Shown here: positions 30,646 through 38,948 of the stretch, piece after piece
How positions within the stretch are numbered: position 1 is the first letter of the stretch
How the letters are laid out: every line of letters begins with the position of its first letter
Origin: Nocardia sp.
GTDB taxonomy: Bacteria; Actinomycetota; Actinomycetes; Mycobacteriales; Mycobacteriaceae
DNA length: 64,000 nucleotides
Assembly: GCF_025465275.1 (NCBI RefSeq)
Contig: NZ_JAODNK010000073.1
Coordinates: forward strand, 1 to 64,000
Reading direction: 5' to 3'
Made by a program: the position numbers and the translations under genes
The notes under the pieces: generated by a model
The model's input: only the letters and a program-made list of their open reading frames with translations
Told to the model about the DNA's origin: nothing
Databases searched by the model: none

Positions 30646-30998
30646 GACGTTCCCGGCGACCGCTGCCCGATGACAACGACTATCCGGATCCCGCACCCGC
30701 CCCGGAGTATTCGGGACCGGCGCTGCTCGATGCCCCCGGCACGGAACTCGCCGTATCGGTAAGCCTGGGCGGTCACCTCGACCCCATCGACGGTAATTTC
30801 CACTGGTACGGCAGGGTTTCCGCGCCCGAAGGCGTAGAGCTTCCGGATCCTGGGCGCAGTCAGGTCTTCCTCACCCTTCCGGGCGGCGCACCCGCGCGGG
30901 GCGTGCTCCAGGAGCGCGACCCGTGGGGCAACCTGCGCATCGTCGGTGTCGGCACTCCGCCATTTCCTATAGAGCAGGCGGAGATTCACAGCCGCTAG
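30642..30998 (+). CDS. DUF4873-like protein
   Basis: GTG start overlaps the upstream stop (GTGA); GNFHWYGRVSAPEGVE...GVLQERDPWGNLRIVGVGTPPF. Confidence 0.7.
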   Translation: MRRSRRPLPDDNDYPDPAPAPEYSGPALLDAPGTELAVSVSLGGHLDPIDGNFHWYGRVSAPEGVELPDPGRSQVFLTLPGGAPARGVLQERDPWGNLRIVGVGTPPFPIEQAEIHSR

Positions 30999-31684
30999 CG
31001 CGGTAGGCCGACAACGTCGGCCATCATCTCGACGGCGTAATCGAAGAACAGGCCGGCCGGGTCCATGCTCCCCACGAGCTGCCCGGTCAGTTCGAAACTC
31101 ACCATGCCGAACAGCTGCGTCCACGCCACCACACTGCGCGCCATGGCCTCGGCGGGCAGGCCGGGCGCGACCAGCGCCGCGAGACCGTCCGATTGTGCGG
31201 TGAGCTCAGCGGACAGGGTGTCGCCCGCCACCGTGAGAGTGCCGCTCTCCCATGCCCCCCGGACGATTTCGAGGATGACGATCGGGAGCCGAGAGGCGGG
31301 CCCGATGGTGGTCTGCGGCGCCTCGTAGCCGGGTACCGGCGAGCCGTACAGCAGCGCGTATTCGTACGGATGCGCAATCCCCCAGTCCCGCACCGCGATT
31401 GCGGCGGACCGCCACTGCCCGCGCGGCGTATCGCGGCCGGCGACAGCGTGTTCGACCGCATCACCGATGGCGTTGTACGCCTCGATGATCAGTGCGGTCA
31501 GCAGATCGTCGCGGCTCGGGAAGTAGCGGTAGAGCGCCGAGGACACCATGCCCAGCTCCCGCGCGATAGCCCGCAGCGAGAGCGCGGGCGCCCCGGATTC
31601 GGCGAGCTGACGGCGGGCCGCATCGGTGATCTCGCGGGTGATCTCGACTCGGGCCCGTTCGCGGGCGGTGCGCGGCACGCTCAT
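30995..31684 (-). CDS. TetR-family regulator
   Basis: LSLRAIARELGMVSSALYRYFPSRDDLLTALI. Confidence 0.88.
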   Translation of the reverse strand: MSVPRTARERARVEITREITDAARRQLAESGAPALSLRAIARELGMVSSALYRYFPSRDDLLTALIIEAYNAIGDAVEHAVAGRDTPRGQWRSAAIAVRDWGIAHPYEYALLYGSPVPGYEAPQTTIGPASRLPIVILEIVRGAWESGTLTVAGDTLSAELTAQSDGLAALVAPGLPAEAMARSVVAWTQLFGMVSFELTGQLVGSMDPAGLFFDYAVEMMADVVGLPR

Positions 31685-31706
31685 GGGAACAGTGTGCCAC
31701 ATTACG

Positions 31707-31790
31707 GAGCACTGCATTAATTCGAGAGCACTGCTCTTGACATCTCGGCGATGCCCCGAGCACACTGATCTCAGCAGAGTGCACCGCTCT
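31707..31790. promoter_or_regulatory. Operator cluster: GAGCACTGC x2 (20 bp apart), AGAGCACTGCTCT, AGAGTGCACCGCTCT
   Basis: Read directly between the divergent TetR and ddn-like genes. Confidence 0.6.
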
Positions 31791-31813
31791 CAAAATCCAG
31801 TAAGGAAGCGATC

Positions 31814-32263
31814 ATGAACGACGCCGCCACCCGTTACCTCGGCCCGACCGGCCTCGACCCCATCATGAATCGCATCGCCAATATGCTGCCCAAACTGGGC
31901 ATCAGCGTCGCCGGCTCACGACTGCTGGCAGTACGCGGACGCAAGAGCGGCGAATGGCGCACCACCATGGTCAACCTGCTCAGCACTGCGGACGGCACCC
32001 GCTACCTGGTCGCCCCGCGCGGGCACACCCAGTGGGTGCGCAATCTGCGGGTCGCGGGTTCCGGCGAACTGCGCCTCGGCCGCAAGGTGGAGACCTTCAC
32101 GGCGACCGAACTGTCCGACACGGACAAGATTCCGGTGCTGCGCGCCTATCTGGAACGCTGGGGCTGGGAGGTCGGCCGTTTCTTCGACGGCATCACCAAG
32201 AACTCCACCGACGCCGAATTGACCGCCATCGCACCCGGATTCCCGGTCTTCGCCCTGTCCTGA
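31814..32263 (+). CDS. Deazaflavin (F420)-dependent nitroreductase family protein
   Basis: LLAVRGRKSGEWRTTMVNLL...YLVAPRGHTQWVRNLRVAGSGELRLGRK. Confidence 0.88.
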   Translation: MNDAATRYLGPTGLDPIMNRIANMLPKLGISVAGSRLLAVRGRKSGEWRTTMVNLLSTADGTRYLVAPRGHTQWVRNLRVAGSGELRLGRKVETFTATELSDTDKIPVLRAYLERWGWEVGRFFDGITKNSTDAELTAIAPGFPVFALS

Positions 32264-32397
32264 CCGGCGGCAGCACCGCCGCTCCCGTGGGCCGACAGGG
32301 TCAGCGCTTCACCGGCACGAGATCACGGCGCAGCGCCGGGTCGTGAGTATCGCCGCGCCATCGCTCGGCGCCGCGTGAGCGAATGCGCAGTCGTGAG

Positions 32398-32757
32398 TCA
32401 GCGCAGCGTGTCCAGTGTTTTGTCATCACGGACGAGCAAGGCACGCCCGTCTGCGGTGAAGACGATCGGCCGCTGAATCAAGCGCGGATGCGTGGCGAGC
32501 GCCTCGATCCAGCGCTCCCGATCGGCAGGGGTACGCCCCCACGCGGACACGCCCAGTTCCTTGGCCTCGGCCTCGCTGGTGCGCGTGATATCCCACGGTT
32601 CGAGCCCGAGTTTGCCCAGCGCATCCCGGATTTCGACGGCATCCGGCGGATTGTCGAGGTAGCGCCGCTCGACGTATTCGACACCGGTCTCGTCGAGCAC
32701 CGCCTTGGCTGCACGACTCTTGGAGCACTTCTGGTTGTGCCAGATTTCCGTTGCCAT
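32398..32757 (-). CDS. ArsC/Spx-family arsenate reductase-like protein
   Basis: IWHNQKCSKSRAAKAVLDETGVEYVERRYLDNPP...RPIVFTADGRALLVRDDKTLDTL. Confidence 0.85.
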   Translation of the reverse strand: MATEIWHNQKCSKSRAAKAVLDETGVEYVERRYLDNPPDAVEIRDALGKLGLEPWDITRTSEAEAKELGVSAWGRTPADRERWIEALATHPRLIQRPIVFTADGRALLVRDDKTLDTLR

Positions 32758-32783
32758 GCCAGGCAGCCTAGCGATTCGAGCGC

Positions 32784-34202
32784 TCACACCCAGTCGACGA
32801 CCCAGCGATACGGGCGCATCCAGTACAGGCCGGATTCGGGCAGCGGCCCGCCCCAGCGCTGTTCGGCCTGGGTGAGTTCCCAGCGGTATTCGGGTGCGGG
32901 CTCGCCCTCATGGATTTCGAACAGGTGGCGGCGCCAGGTGTTGAGCATGGCGGGCACAACCTGCGCGTCCTTGTCGAAGGCCCAGTTCACGCAGCGGCCC
33001 ATGAGGGTGTCGACGGCGTGATTGGAGGCATTGCGGTCACCGGTGCTCAGGGAGTGCAGGAAAGCGGCGACCAGGTTGTAGGCAATCGAGTCGTGGACGG
33101 AGGTCTGACCGTTCTCCAGGGCCCACACACCGAGGTAGGTCGGCCCCTGCTCGTCGATCCACACCGCATGCGCCTCGCCGACCTGATTGTCGAAGATGAG
33201 CGACATGAGCAGGCCGAGCACCGACTTGCCGACGATCAGCGGATCGGGCTTGCCGGTGGACATGGCCTCGTCGATGAGAGCGCGGTAGGCGGCCGCCGCC
33301 ACCGCGGGGCGCTGCGCCTCCAGCAGGGCGTCCGCCGTCTCGCCGCCCGCGAGTTGTTCGGCGGGTGGCTGTTTGGGGCCGGAGACGGCCGCTATGCCGG
33401 TGTCGGAGACCTGCAGCAGCGCCGTCTGCGCCGGATCCAGCAGCGGAGAGAAGTCCACCGGCGGCAACAGGTCCACGGGTTGCGGGAATCCGGCGGGCGG
33501 CAGCAGGTCCACGGGCGGCGGGAATTCGGCGGGCGGCGGGAAGTTCGACGCCGTGTTCTGCACGGTCGGCGAGTTCTCGAGGTATCCCAGTGCCTCGCGG
33601 GCGAATTCATTGTCGTGGGTGGCCAGCCAGTCGTGGCCGCCGCGCAGCATATCGACCAGATGCCCGCCGACGCCGTGTTCGATGGCGCCGCAGATGGCGT
33701 AGTAGCCGTAGGCGCGGTGTTCGTCGTGCCCTTCGCCCTCGGTGATCAGCAGCTGCGCGTATCGGCTTGCCAGATCGTGTCTTTCGATATCGCCGAGGAG
33801 GGTGCACGCGGTCATGGCGGCCATCAGCACCTCGTCGGGCCCACCCTGGGAACGCCGCAGGTCGATGCAGCGATCGGCCATGGTGACAGCGCTTTCGGCG
33901 CGGCCCAGCGAGGTGGCGGCCTCTACGGCCATGGAATACATGGTGGCGAGCGTGGCGGGCGGGATATCGGCAGGAAAGCGCGCCGGCCCGTTCTCCGCTA
34001 TATGCAGCGCCTGGGCGAAATCACCTGCCGCGAAGGCGGAACGGAACCGGTAGGACACGACCCAGCCGTAGTCCTGAGGTTCCGGCGCCGCCAATAGCGC
34101 ATTGTCGAATGCCGTCAGCCGGGCGAGCGCTTCCTGCGCCTGTCCGGACTCCAGCATGCCGCTCGCCTCGTTCATCACTTCGACGAACGCATTTCGATCC
34201 AT
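32784..34202 (-). CDS. TPR-like hypothetical protein with Pro-rich linker
   Basis: Two helical-repeat-like halves around FPPPAEFPPPVDLLPPAGFPQPVDLLPPVDF. Confidence 0.65.
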   Translation of the reverse strand: MDRNAFVEVMNEASGMLESGQAQEALARLTAFDNALLAAPEPQDYGWVVSYRFRSAFAAGDFAQALHIAENGPARFPADIPPATLATMYSMAVEAATSLGRAESAVTMADRCIDLRRSQGGPDEVLMAAMTACTLLGDIERHDLASRYAQLLITEGEGHDEHRAYGYYAICGAIEHGVGGHLVDMLRGGHDWLATHDNEFAREALGYLENSPTVQNTASNFPPPAEFPPPVDLLPPAGFPQPVDLLPPVDFSPLLDPAQTALLQVSDTGIAAVSGPKQPPAEQLAGGETADALLEAQRPAVAAAAYRALIDEAMSTGKPDPLIVGKSVLGLLMSLIFDNQVGEAHAVWIDEQGPTYLGVWALENGQTSVHDSIAYNLVAAFLHSLSTGDRNASNHAVDTLMGRCVNWAFDKDAQVVPAMLNTWRRHLFEIHEGEPAPEYRWELTQAEQRWGGPLPESGLYWMRPYRWVVDWV

Positions 34203-34490
34203 GGCCTTTTCGCCTTCCCGCATCCTTCAGCCCCGGATCGTATGGCGGTCCACCGGACTCGCGCGGGCAGTGAGGGAAAGGTCATAGTTTGACGTCGGCG
34301 GGCATGACCGGCCGCCCGGCGGCCTGACCAGGCCGCCGGGGATACCAACCCCCCAGTTCTCAACTACGTTCCCCTGCAACCGATTCCGCCGCACGAGCGC
34401 CGACGGCACCACCCCCCGATCGGGCCGGCAACCGAATATCCGGTGGTGCAGCCGCGATTCACCGCGCCGGCACCACCGAACACTCTCCCC

Positions 34491-34850
34491 TCAGGCAGGC
34501 ACCTTGTCCAGGAACCCCTGCACCCGGGCGATCTTGCCGTCCACCAGGGTGACCACATCGAACCCGATCACGATCGGCTCCTCGACCCCCGGCGCGTTCA
34601 GCGTCCAGGTGAACCGGGCGATATCGTGATGCCCGTCGACGGGACCGAGCCCGAACTCCAATCCGGCGAACTGCTCCTGGGCGCCGGCCACCATGGCCTC
34701 GACCGCGTCGGGTCCGACCAGCTGCACCAGTGGATCGGTGAAAACCACATCCGCCGTGTACAACTCGTCGATCAGTGCACGCCGCTTACCGGCCTCCTTC
34801 TCATTCCAGCTGTCGATGTACCGCTGTGCAACGTTCTCGTATTCGCTCAT
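34491..34850 (-). CDS. SnoaL/NTF2-like protein
   Basis: VAQRYIDSWNEKEAGKRRALIDELYTADVVFTDPL...VQGFLD. Confidence 0.85.
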   Translation of the reverse strand: MSEYENVAQRYIDSWNEKEAGKRRALIDELYTADVVFTDPLVQLVGPDAVEAMVAGAQEQFAGLEFGLGPVDGHHDIARFTWTLNAPGVEEPIVIGFDVVTLVDGKIARVQGFLDKVPA

Positions 34851-34885
34851 GCACCAAGCTTCTTCGTTCGCGGTCACAGAGTCGA

Positions 34886-35386
34886 TTACGCGTCAGGTAA
34901 AGGCCGCGACCAGCTTTCGCGGGGCGTCAGCCGGACCACGACCGTGCCTGCGGCCAGGGCCTTACGGAGTTCGTCCCGGTTGACCGAGCCATCCGGCGTC
35001 AGGCTGATTCCGGCGAAGCGACCGTGCGTCGGATTCACCTCGAGAATGATCCGATAGCACTCGGCGGCTACCTCCTCCTCCCGGATCACCTCCCAGTCGG
35101 CCTCGATCACTGTGCGCCGCAGCGTGATTCGCACAGGCTCACCCGGTCGCAGGTTCCGATACCACTTGGCAGCGGTACCGATCAGCACATAACCGTCGGA
35201 TTCGGCGTAACCGACCGGGTTTTCGTAGACATGGCCGGACTTGCGGCCGATCACCGTGACGATCAGCAACTTTCCGCTGACCATTCGATGCATCGGGGAA
35301 CGCAGGACCCGGCGCATGAAGGCATCCCCGGTGCGCTGCACGCGGGACCCGGTCGCCGGTTTCGTAGTGGTGGTGGGGCTGGACAT
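34886..35386 (-). CDS. Deazaflavin-dependent nitroreductase family protein
   Basis: VTVIGRKSGHVYENPVGYAESDGYVLIGTAAKWYRNLRPGEPVRITLR. Confidence 0.82.
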   Translation of the reverse strand: MSSPTTTTKPATGSRVQRTGDAFMRRVLRSPMHRMVSGKLLIVTVIGRKSGHVYENPVGYAESDGYVLIGTAAKWYRNLRPGEPVRITLRRTVIEADWEVIREEEVAAECYRIILEVNPTHGRFAGISLTPDGSVNRDELRKALAAGTVVVRLTPRESWSRPLPDA

Positions 35387-35413
35387 CGGTACTACCTCCG
35401 AGTCGCCGATTTA

Positions 35414-35429
35414 CTGAGTCTCTACTCAG
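35414..35429. promoter_or_regulatory. Candidate TetR operator CTGAGT-ctct-ACTCAG
   Basis: Perfect 6-bp inverted repeat between divergent TetR and nitroreductase-family genes. Confidence 0.6.
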
Positions 35430-35442
35430 AAAATACGACCAC

Positions 35443-36093
35443 ATGCGGCATACTGCAAGAGTCCGAGGCGAGAAATCAGGAGGCGATGTGCCAGCCGAGC
35501 GCGCGACCCGTGGCCGCCCCCGTACCGGCGTCCGAGAGTCCGTCCTCACCTGCGCCCAGCAGATACTCACCGAATCCGGCGTGGCCCGACTCTCCACCAA
35601 GGAGGTCGCCAAACGCGCCGGCGTCGCCGAATCCAGCATCTTCTACCACTTCAACGACCGAATGGGCTTGCTACAGGCGGTAATCCAGCACCAACTCCGC
35701 CCCCTCAAAGACCTCCTGGCAGACCGAACCGACTCCCCCGCAACCGATCTGCGCGAAGACCTCCTAGCCCTCCTCGCCACCCTCGAAGAATTCTTCGTAG
35801 CCGCCATCCCCGTCATGGCCGCAGTCGAATCCGACGCCGACCTCCGCGCCACCTACCAACAACGCAGCCGCGACCTAGACCTAGGCCCGCACCGAGCGGT
35901 AGAAGCCGTCGTCGCCCAACTGGCCCACCACGCCGCCCCCGACACCGATTTACACCCAGCCGCCCTGCTCCTGGTCGGCGCGGCCCATCAGCGCGCCTTG
36001 CAACGCCGCCTCAGCCCCCCGGACGCACTCACCGCCCTCCCCAGCATCGAGAGCGTGGCGGACACCGTCCTCCCATTATTCCGCAGGCCATAA
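35443..36093 (+). CDS. TetR-family regulator
   Basis: LSTKEVAKRAGVAESSIFYHFNDRMGLLQAVI. Confidence 0.88.
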   Translation: MRHTARVRGEKSGGDVPAERATRGRPRTGVRESVLTCAQQILTESGVARLSTKEVAKRAGVAESSIFYHFNDRMGLLQAVIQHQLRPLKDLLADRTDSPATDLREDLLALLATLEEFFVAAIPVMAAVESDADLRATYQQRSRDLDLGPHRAVEAVVAQLAHHAAPDTDLHPAALLLVGAAHQRALQRRLSPPDALTALPSIESVADTVLPLFRRP

Positions 36094-36139
36094 TCCCCAC
36101 TCAGACGCCGTTTTGATGGCGGCGCAATCGCGCGGACGG

Positions 36140-36976
36140 CTACAGCTGCCGCTGCTGCTCTAACGCGCTCGCAATGAGCGTCCGTGCGGCGTCTCCGTAG
36201 ACGGCCTGGTGATGCAGAGCGGCCCATGCCTTTTCGTACGATGCCAGCTCGGCTGGGCCGGTAACGCTCAGTTCGGCGCTGATAGTCTCTACCATCGCCA
36301 GTCGTCGATCGAACATCGCGAAGCTCGTGGTCGTGTAGATGAACTCGAATTCACGGGGCACAACACCGAAGATCAATCGACGCTCGGTCATGATCTCGAG
36401 TAGGTGTTGCAGCTGTTCGGCCATCACCCGATCCTCGCCGACTCGGGTGTAGAGAGCCTGCTCGGCGAGCAGGACGATGACACGCCGGGTGCCTGAATGC
36501 AGCACTCCTTGCCGGCGCATTCGGGCGGCGACGGCGTTCTCCAAGTCGTCTGCGGTGCCAAGGAATTGGATGCATGTGGCGAGTACCGCTCGGGCGTAGT
36601 CCTCTGTTTGCAGCAGCCCGGGAACGATGAGCTGGGACCAGTTTCGGATGACGCGGGTCGCAGCCTCGAGCTCGATGCTGCGGCGCTGCCGTTGGGCATG
36701 ACCGGACGCAGCGACCCGCTTCCACTCCGTCCACATGGATTCGAGATTGGTGAGGGTGGCGAGCAGGTCCGGGAATGCGAGCATGGAATCGGTGATCTCA
36801 CACCAGGCGGTGAGATCCTCGACGCTCGGCGCTTGCTGACCTCGCTCGATCTTGGAGATCTTCGAAGGCACCCATCCTGCGCGCTGTGCGAGCTCCACAC
36901 CGGACAAGCCTGCGGCTCTACGAAATTCGCGCAGCCGGTTGCCCAGCACAATTCGAGCCTGCTCGACACCAGTCAT
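36140..36976 (-). CDS. XRE-family HTH with DUF5753-like C-terminus (Scr1/WhiJ-type regulator)
   Basis: LGNRLREFRRAAGLSGVELAQRAGWVPSKISKIERGQQ...WSQLIVPGLLQTEDYARAVL. Confidence 0.88.
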   Translation of the reverse strand: MTGVEQARIVLGNRLREFRRAAGLSGVELAQRAGWVPSKISKIERGQQAPSVEDLTAWCEITDSMLAFPDLLATLTNLESMWTEWKRVAASGHAQRQRRSIELEAATRVIRNWSQLIVPGLLQTEDYARAVLATCIQFLGTADDLENAVAARMRRQGVLHSGTRRVIVLLAEQALYTRVGEDRVMAEQLQHLLEIMTERRLIFGVVPREFEFIYTTTSFAMFDRRLAMVETISAELSVTGPAELASYEKAWAALHHQAVYGDAARTLIASALEQQRQL

Positions 36977-37516
36977 CTACTGCGGTCCTGGAATGTAGTC
37001 GGTATGTGGAATCGCCTTGGCCCACAAGATGTCACGGACGGTCATAGCGCGGGTCACGTCGAAAGGATCGCGGGTCACGGCGAACCCGGCGAAGTCTCCC
37101 TGTTGATCGAACAGTGTCCAGGCGAGGGCGGCGTCATCGAGCAACCACCATTCGTCCGCGGTGACTTCGGCGGAGTCGAGGTTCTGCCTGGGCATCCATC
37201 GGATTTCCTCACCGTGGGCTTGATTGCGATCGGTGACCGCGTGCAGGAATCGGATGTACTCCGTCAGCGGCTCGCTCACCACACGAACCCGCTGCAACGC
37301 AACACCTCTGCCCGTGGCGGCGTCGGTGAGATCTTCCCAGCGTTTCCAATCGGGCGGGTAGTTGTCCGGGTCCAGGGGCGGCAGTCCAGCGCGCCATCTG
37401 CGCATCGGCTCGTCCTCATTGGACACGCTGTGGTCGTCCTCCACCTCGAGGTGGAATGCGCGGCGTTCAGCCATCCCGAGCAACGTGGCGCCGGACCCGG
37501 CAGGCAGGTACAACAC
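36977..37516 (-). CDS. DUF6879-like protein
   Basis: EPLTEYIRFLHAVTDRNQAHGEEIRWMPR...DEWWLLDDAALAWTLFDQQGDFAGF; abuts the XRE gene. Confidence 0.75.
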   Translation of the reverse strand: MLYLPAGSGATLLGMAERRAFHLEVEDDHSVSNEDEPMRRWRAGLPPLDPDNYPPDWKRWEDLTDAATGRGVALQRVRVVSEPLTEYIRFLHAVTDRNQAHGEEIRWMPRQNLDSAEVTADEWWLLDDAALAWTLFDQQGDFAGFAVTRDPFDVTRAMTVRDILWAKAIPHTDYIPGPQ

Positions 37517-37519
37517 GGG

Positions 37520-37837
37520 TCACCATCTCCTCAGGGTCGCGACTGCCGGCACTTCGAGACAGACCTCATGCGCCGGGGTTTGTATCTGCTCGAGAATCGC
37601 TACGTCCGAGATCGGCGTGCCGGTCAAGGTGAATGTCCCGATTCCGGAGTCGGTGAGCGTTGCGCCGAGGTGAGTGTCCGGCTTCAACCAGGTGAGCAAC
37701 ATGTGTGGGATCTCCACTCGCTCAGGGCCGCCGGGAACTTTCAGGCCCTGAACAAAGTACATCTCGCGGTCGTCATCGATCCAGAGTCTCGGTGAGCCTT
37801 CATTGCCCGTGGGGCCGCCCAGAAGTCGCAACGTCAT
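37520..37837 (-). CDS. Small hypothetical protein of the XRE/DUF6879 module
   Basis: ATG after a GGAGG SD; MTLRLLGGPTGNEGSPRLWIDDDREMYFVQGLKV. Confidence 0.6.
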   Translation of the reverse strand: MTLRLLGGPTGNEGSPRLWIDDDREMYFVQGLKVPGGPERVEIPHMLLTWLKPDTHLGATLTDSGIGTFTLTGTPISDVAILEQIQTPAHEVCLEVPAVATLRRW

Positions 37838-37852
37838 GACAGAGCCTCCATG

Positions 37853-37920
37853 TTCTCGAAATTCTCCGAACAGGCTCAATTCTCCGACGTCAGTGGTCAC
37901 ATTTGGTTCGGTTCGGAGAA
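37853..37920. promoter_or_regulatory. Cluster of TTCTC(C)GAA motifs (three direct, one inverted)
   Basis: ttctcgaa 37853, ttctccgaa 37862, ttctccgac 37880, ttcggagaa 37912. Confidence 0.6.
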
Positions 37921-38049
37921 ATATCTAGAAATCTCCAAGTGCGCCATCCGCGGGAGTCTCTACCGTCCAGGTAGGCACTCGGGACTGGCGATCGTCGTCC
38001 TCACCCTGAGTAGCCACCCGCGACGACGAAACGACGAGGGGCGACGACG

Positions 38050-38322
38050 ATGGCCTTGACCGAACCGGAAGCGAAAGTGCTTGGGGCACTGTCCACATTG
38101 CAGCCCCCGCATGCTCTCACTGTTCAGCAACTCTGCCGCACAACGGGACTCGCGGACGGGGCGATCCGTCGCGCTTTGCGGCGGCTCTCGCACACGGGTC
38201 TGGCTCTGGGCACCCGCCACAGCCCGGCGAACTGGCGGCCGACCAAGCGCGGGCGACTGGCCGTCAACCAGCCCGGATACCGCGACTACGTCGCGTCGTC
38301 GACGCGCAGGTGCCCGCAATGA
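38050..38322 (+). CDS. Small winged-HTH protein
   Basis: LTVQQLCRTTGLADGAIRRALRRLSHTGLALG...WRPTKRGRLAV. Confidence 0.65.
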   Translation: MALTEPEAKVLGALSTLQPPHALTVQQLCRTTGLADGAIRRALRRLSHTGLALGTRHSPANWRPTKRGRLAVNQPGYRDYVASSTRRCPQ

Positions 38323-38669
38323 GGGACATCCCGACCGCCATCGGGTACCTGCGCCGCGACGTATCCGGCTTCCGGCAAGACTGGGACGAGACGCGGATCC
38401 GCAGCCGCGCAAAGCGTCTCGGATACGACCTGGCGAAGATCGTCGTATTCGGCCCGGACACTGACGCTCCGATCGAGCGGCTGGTCGATGTCGTCCGCAA
38501 AGCCGATGTCGACGCAGTGATCGTCCCGAGCGCAACACACTTCGATGGCGCGGAGATCCCGGCACCACTGGTGAAGGTTGCCGAAGTGATCACGGTCGAC
38601 CCGGAACAGACCTACGCACGCTGGCTGCTGCCGCCGTGGCCCACCGCAGGCCAGCCCCACACATCGTAG
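38319..38669 (+). CDS. Degenerate serine-recombinase (resolvase) N-terminal-like protein
   Basis: AIGYLRRDVSGFRQDWDETRIRSRAKRLGYDL...VDVVRKADVDAVIVPS; ATGA overlap with the upstream gene. Confidence 0.5.
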   Translation: MRDIPTAIGYLRRDVSGFRQDWDETRIRSRAKRLGYDLAKIVVFGPDTDAPIERLVDVVRKADVDAVIVPSATHFDGAEIPAPLVKVAEVITVDPEQTYARWLLPPWPTAGQPHTS

Positions 38670-38948
38670 TCGGGGCTCAATGAGTCCCAGGAGGTCGGGC
38701 GACGGCTTTTGAGGTTGACGCTCTCGACGTTTGCGTTGAACGAGTGGTATTGGCACACAAGAGAATCCGTCTACTGATCAGGGGATAGATCGCTGGCACA
38801 GTTTGGTGACATTCGGGCGAGATTGCGGACTCTGCGGCCGGTGGAAAATTGAGGCAGAGCGAACATGCCCATGTGATCTCAATGGTTCTCTCGGCGAGAT
38901 ACCTCGAGGAGTACTATTTCTCTGTCGAGACGATGCCACGGGGGACGG

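Noticed and set aside
34315-34340. Hairpin cccggcggcctgaccaggccgccggg as a regulatory RNA
   Set aside because: Probably a terminator for the downstream end of the SnoaL-like gene, but it is more than 140 bp from that stop; evidence too thin to claim either.
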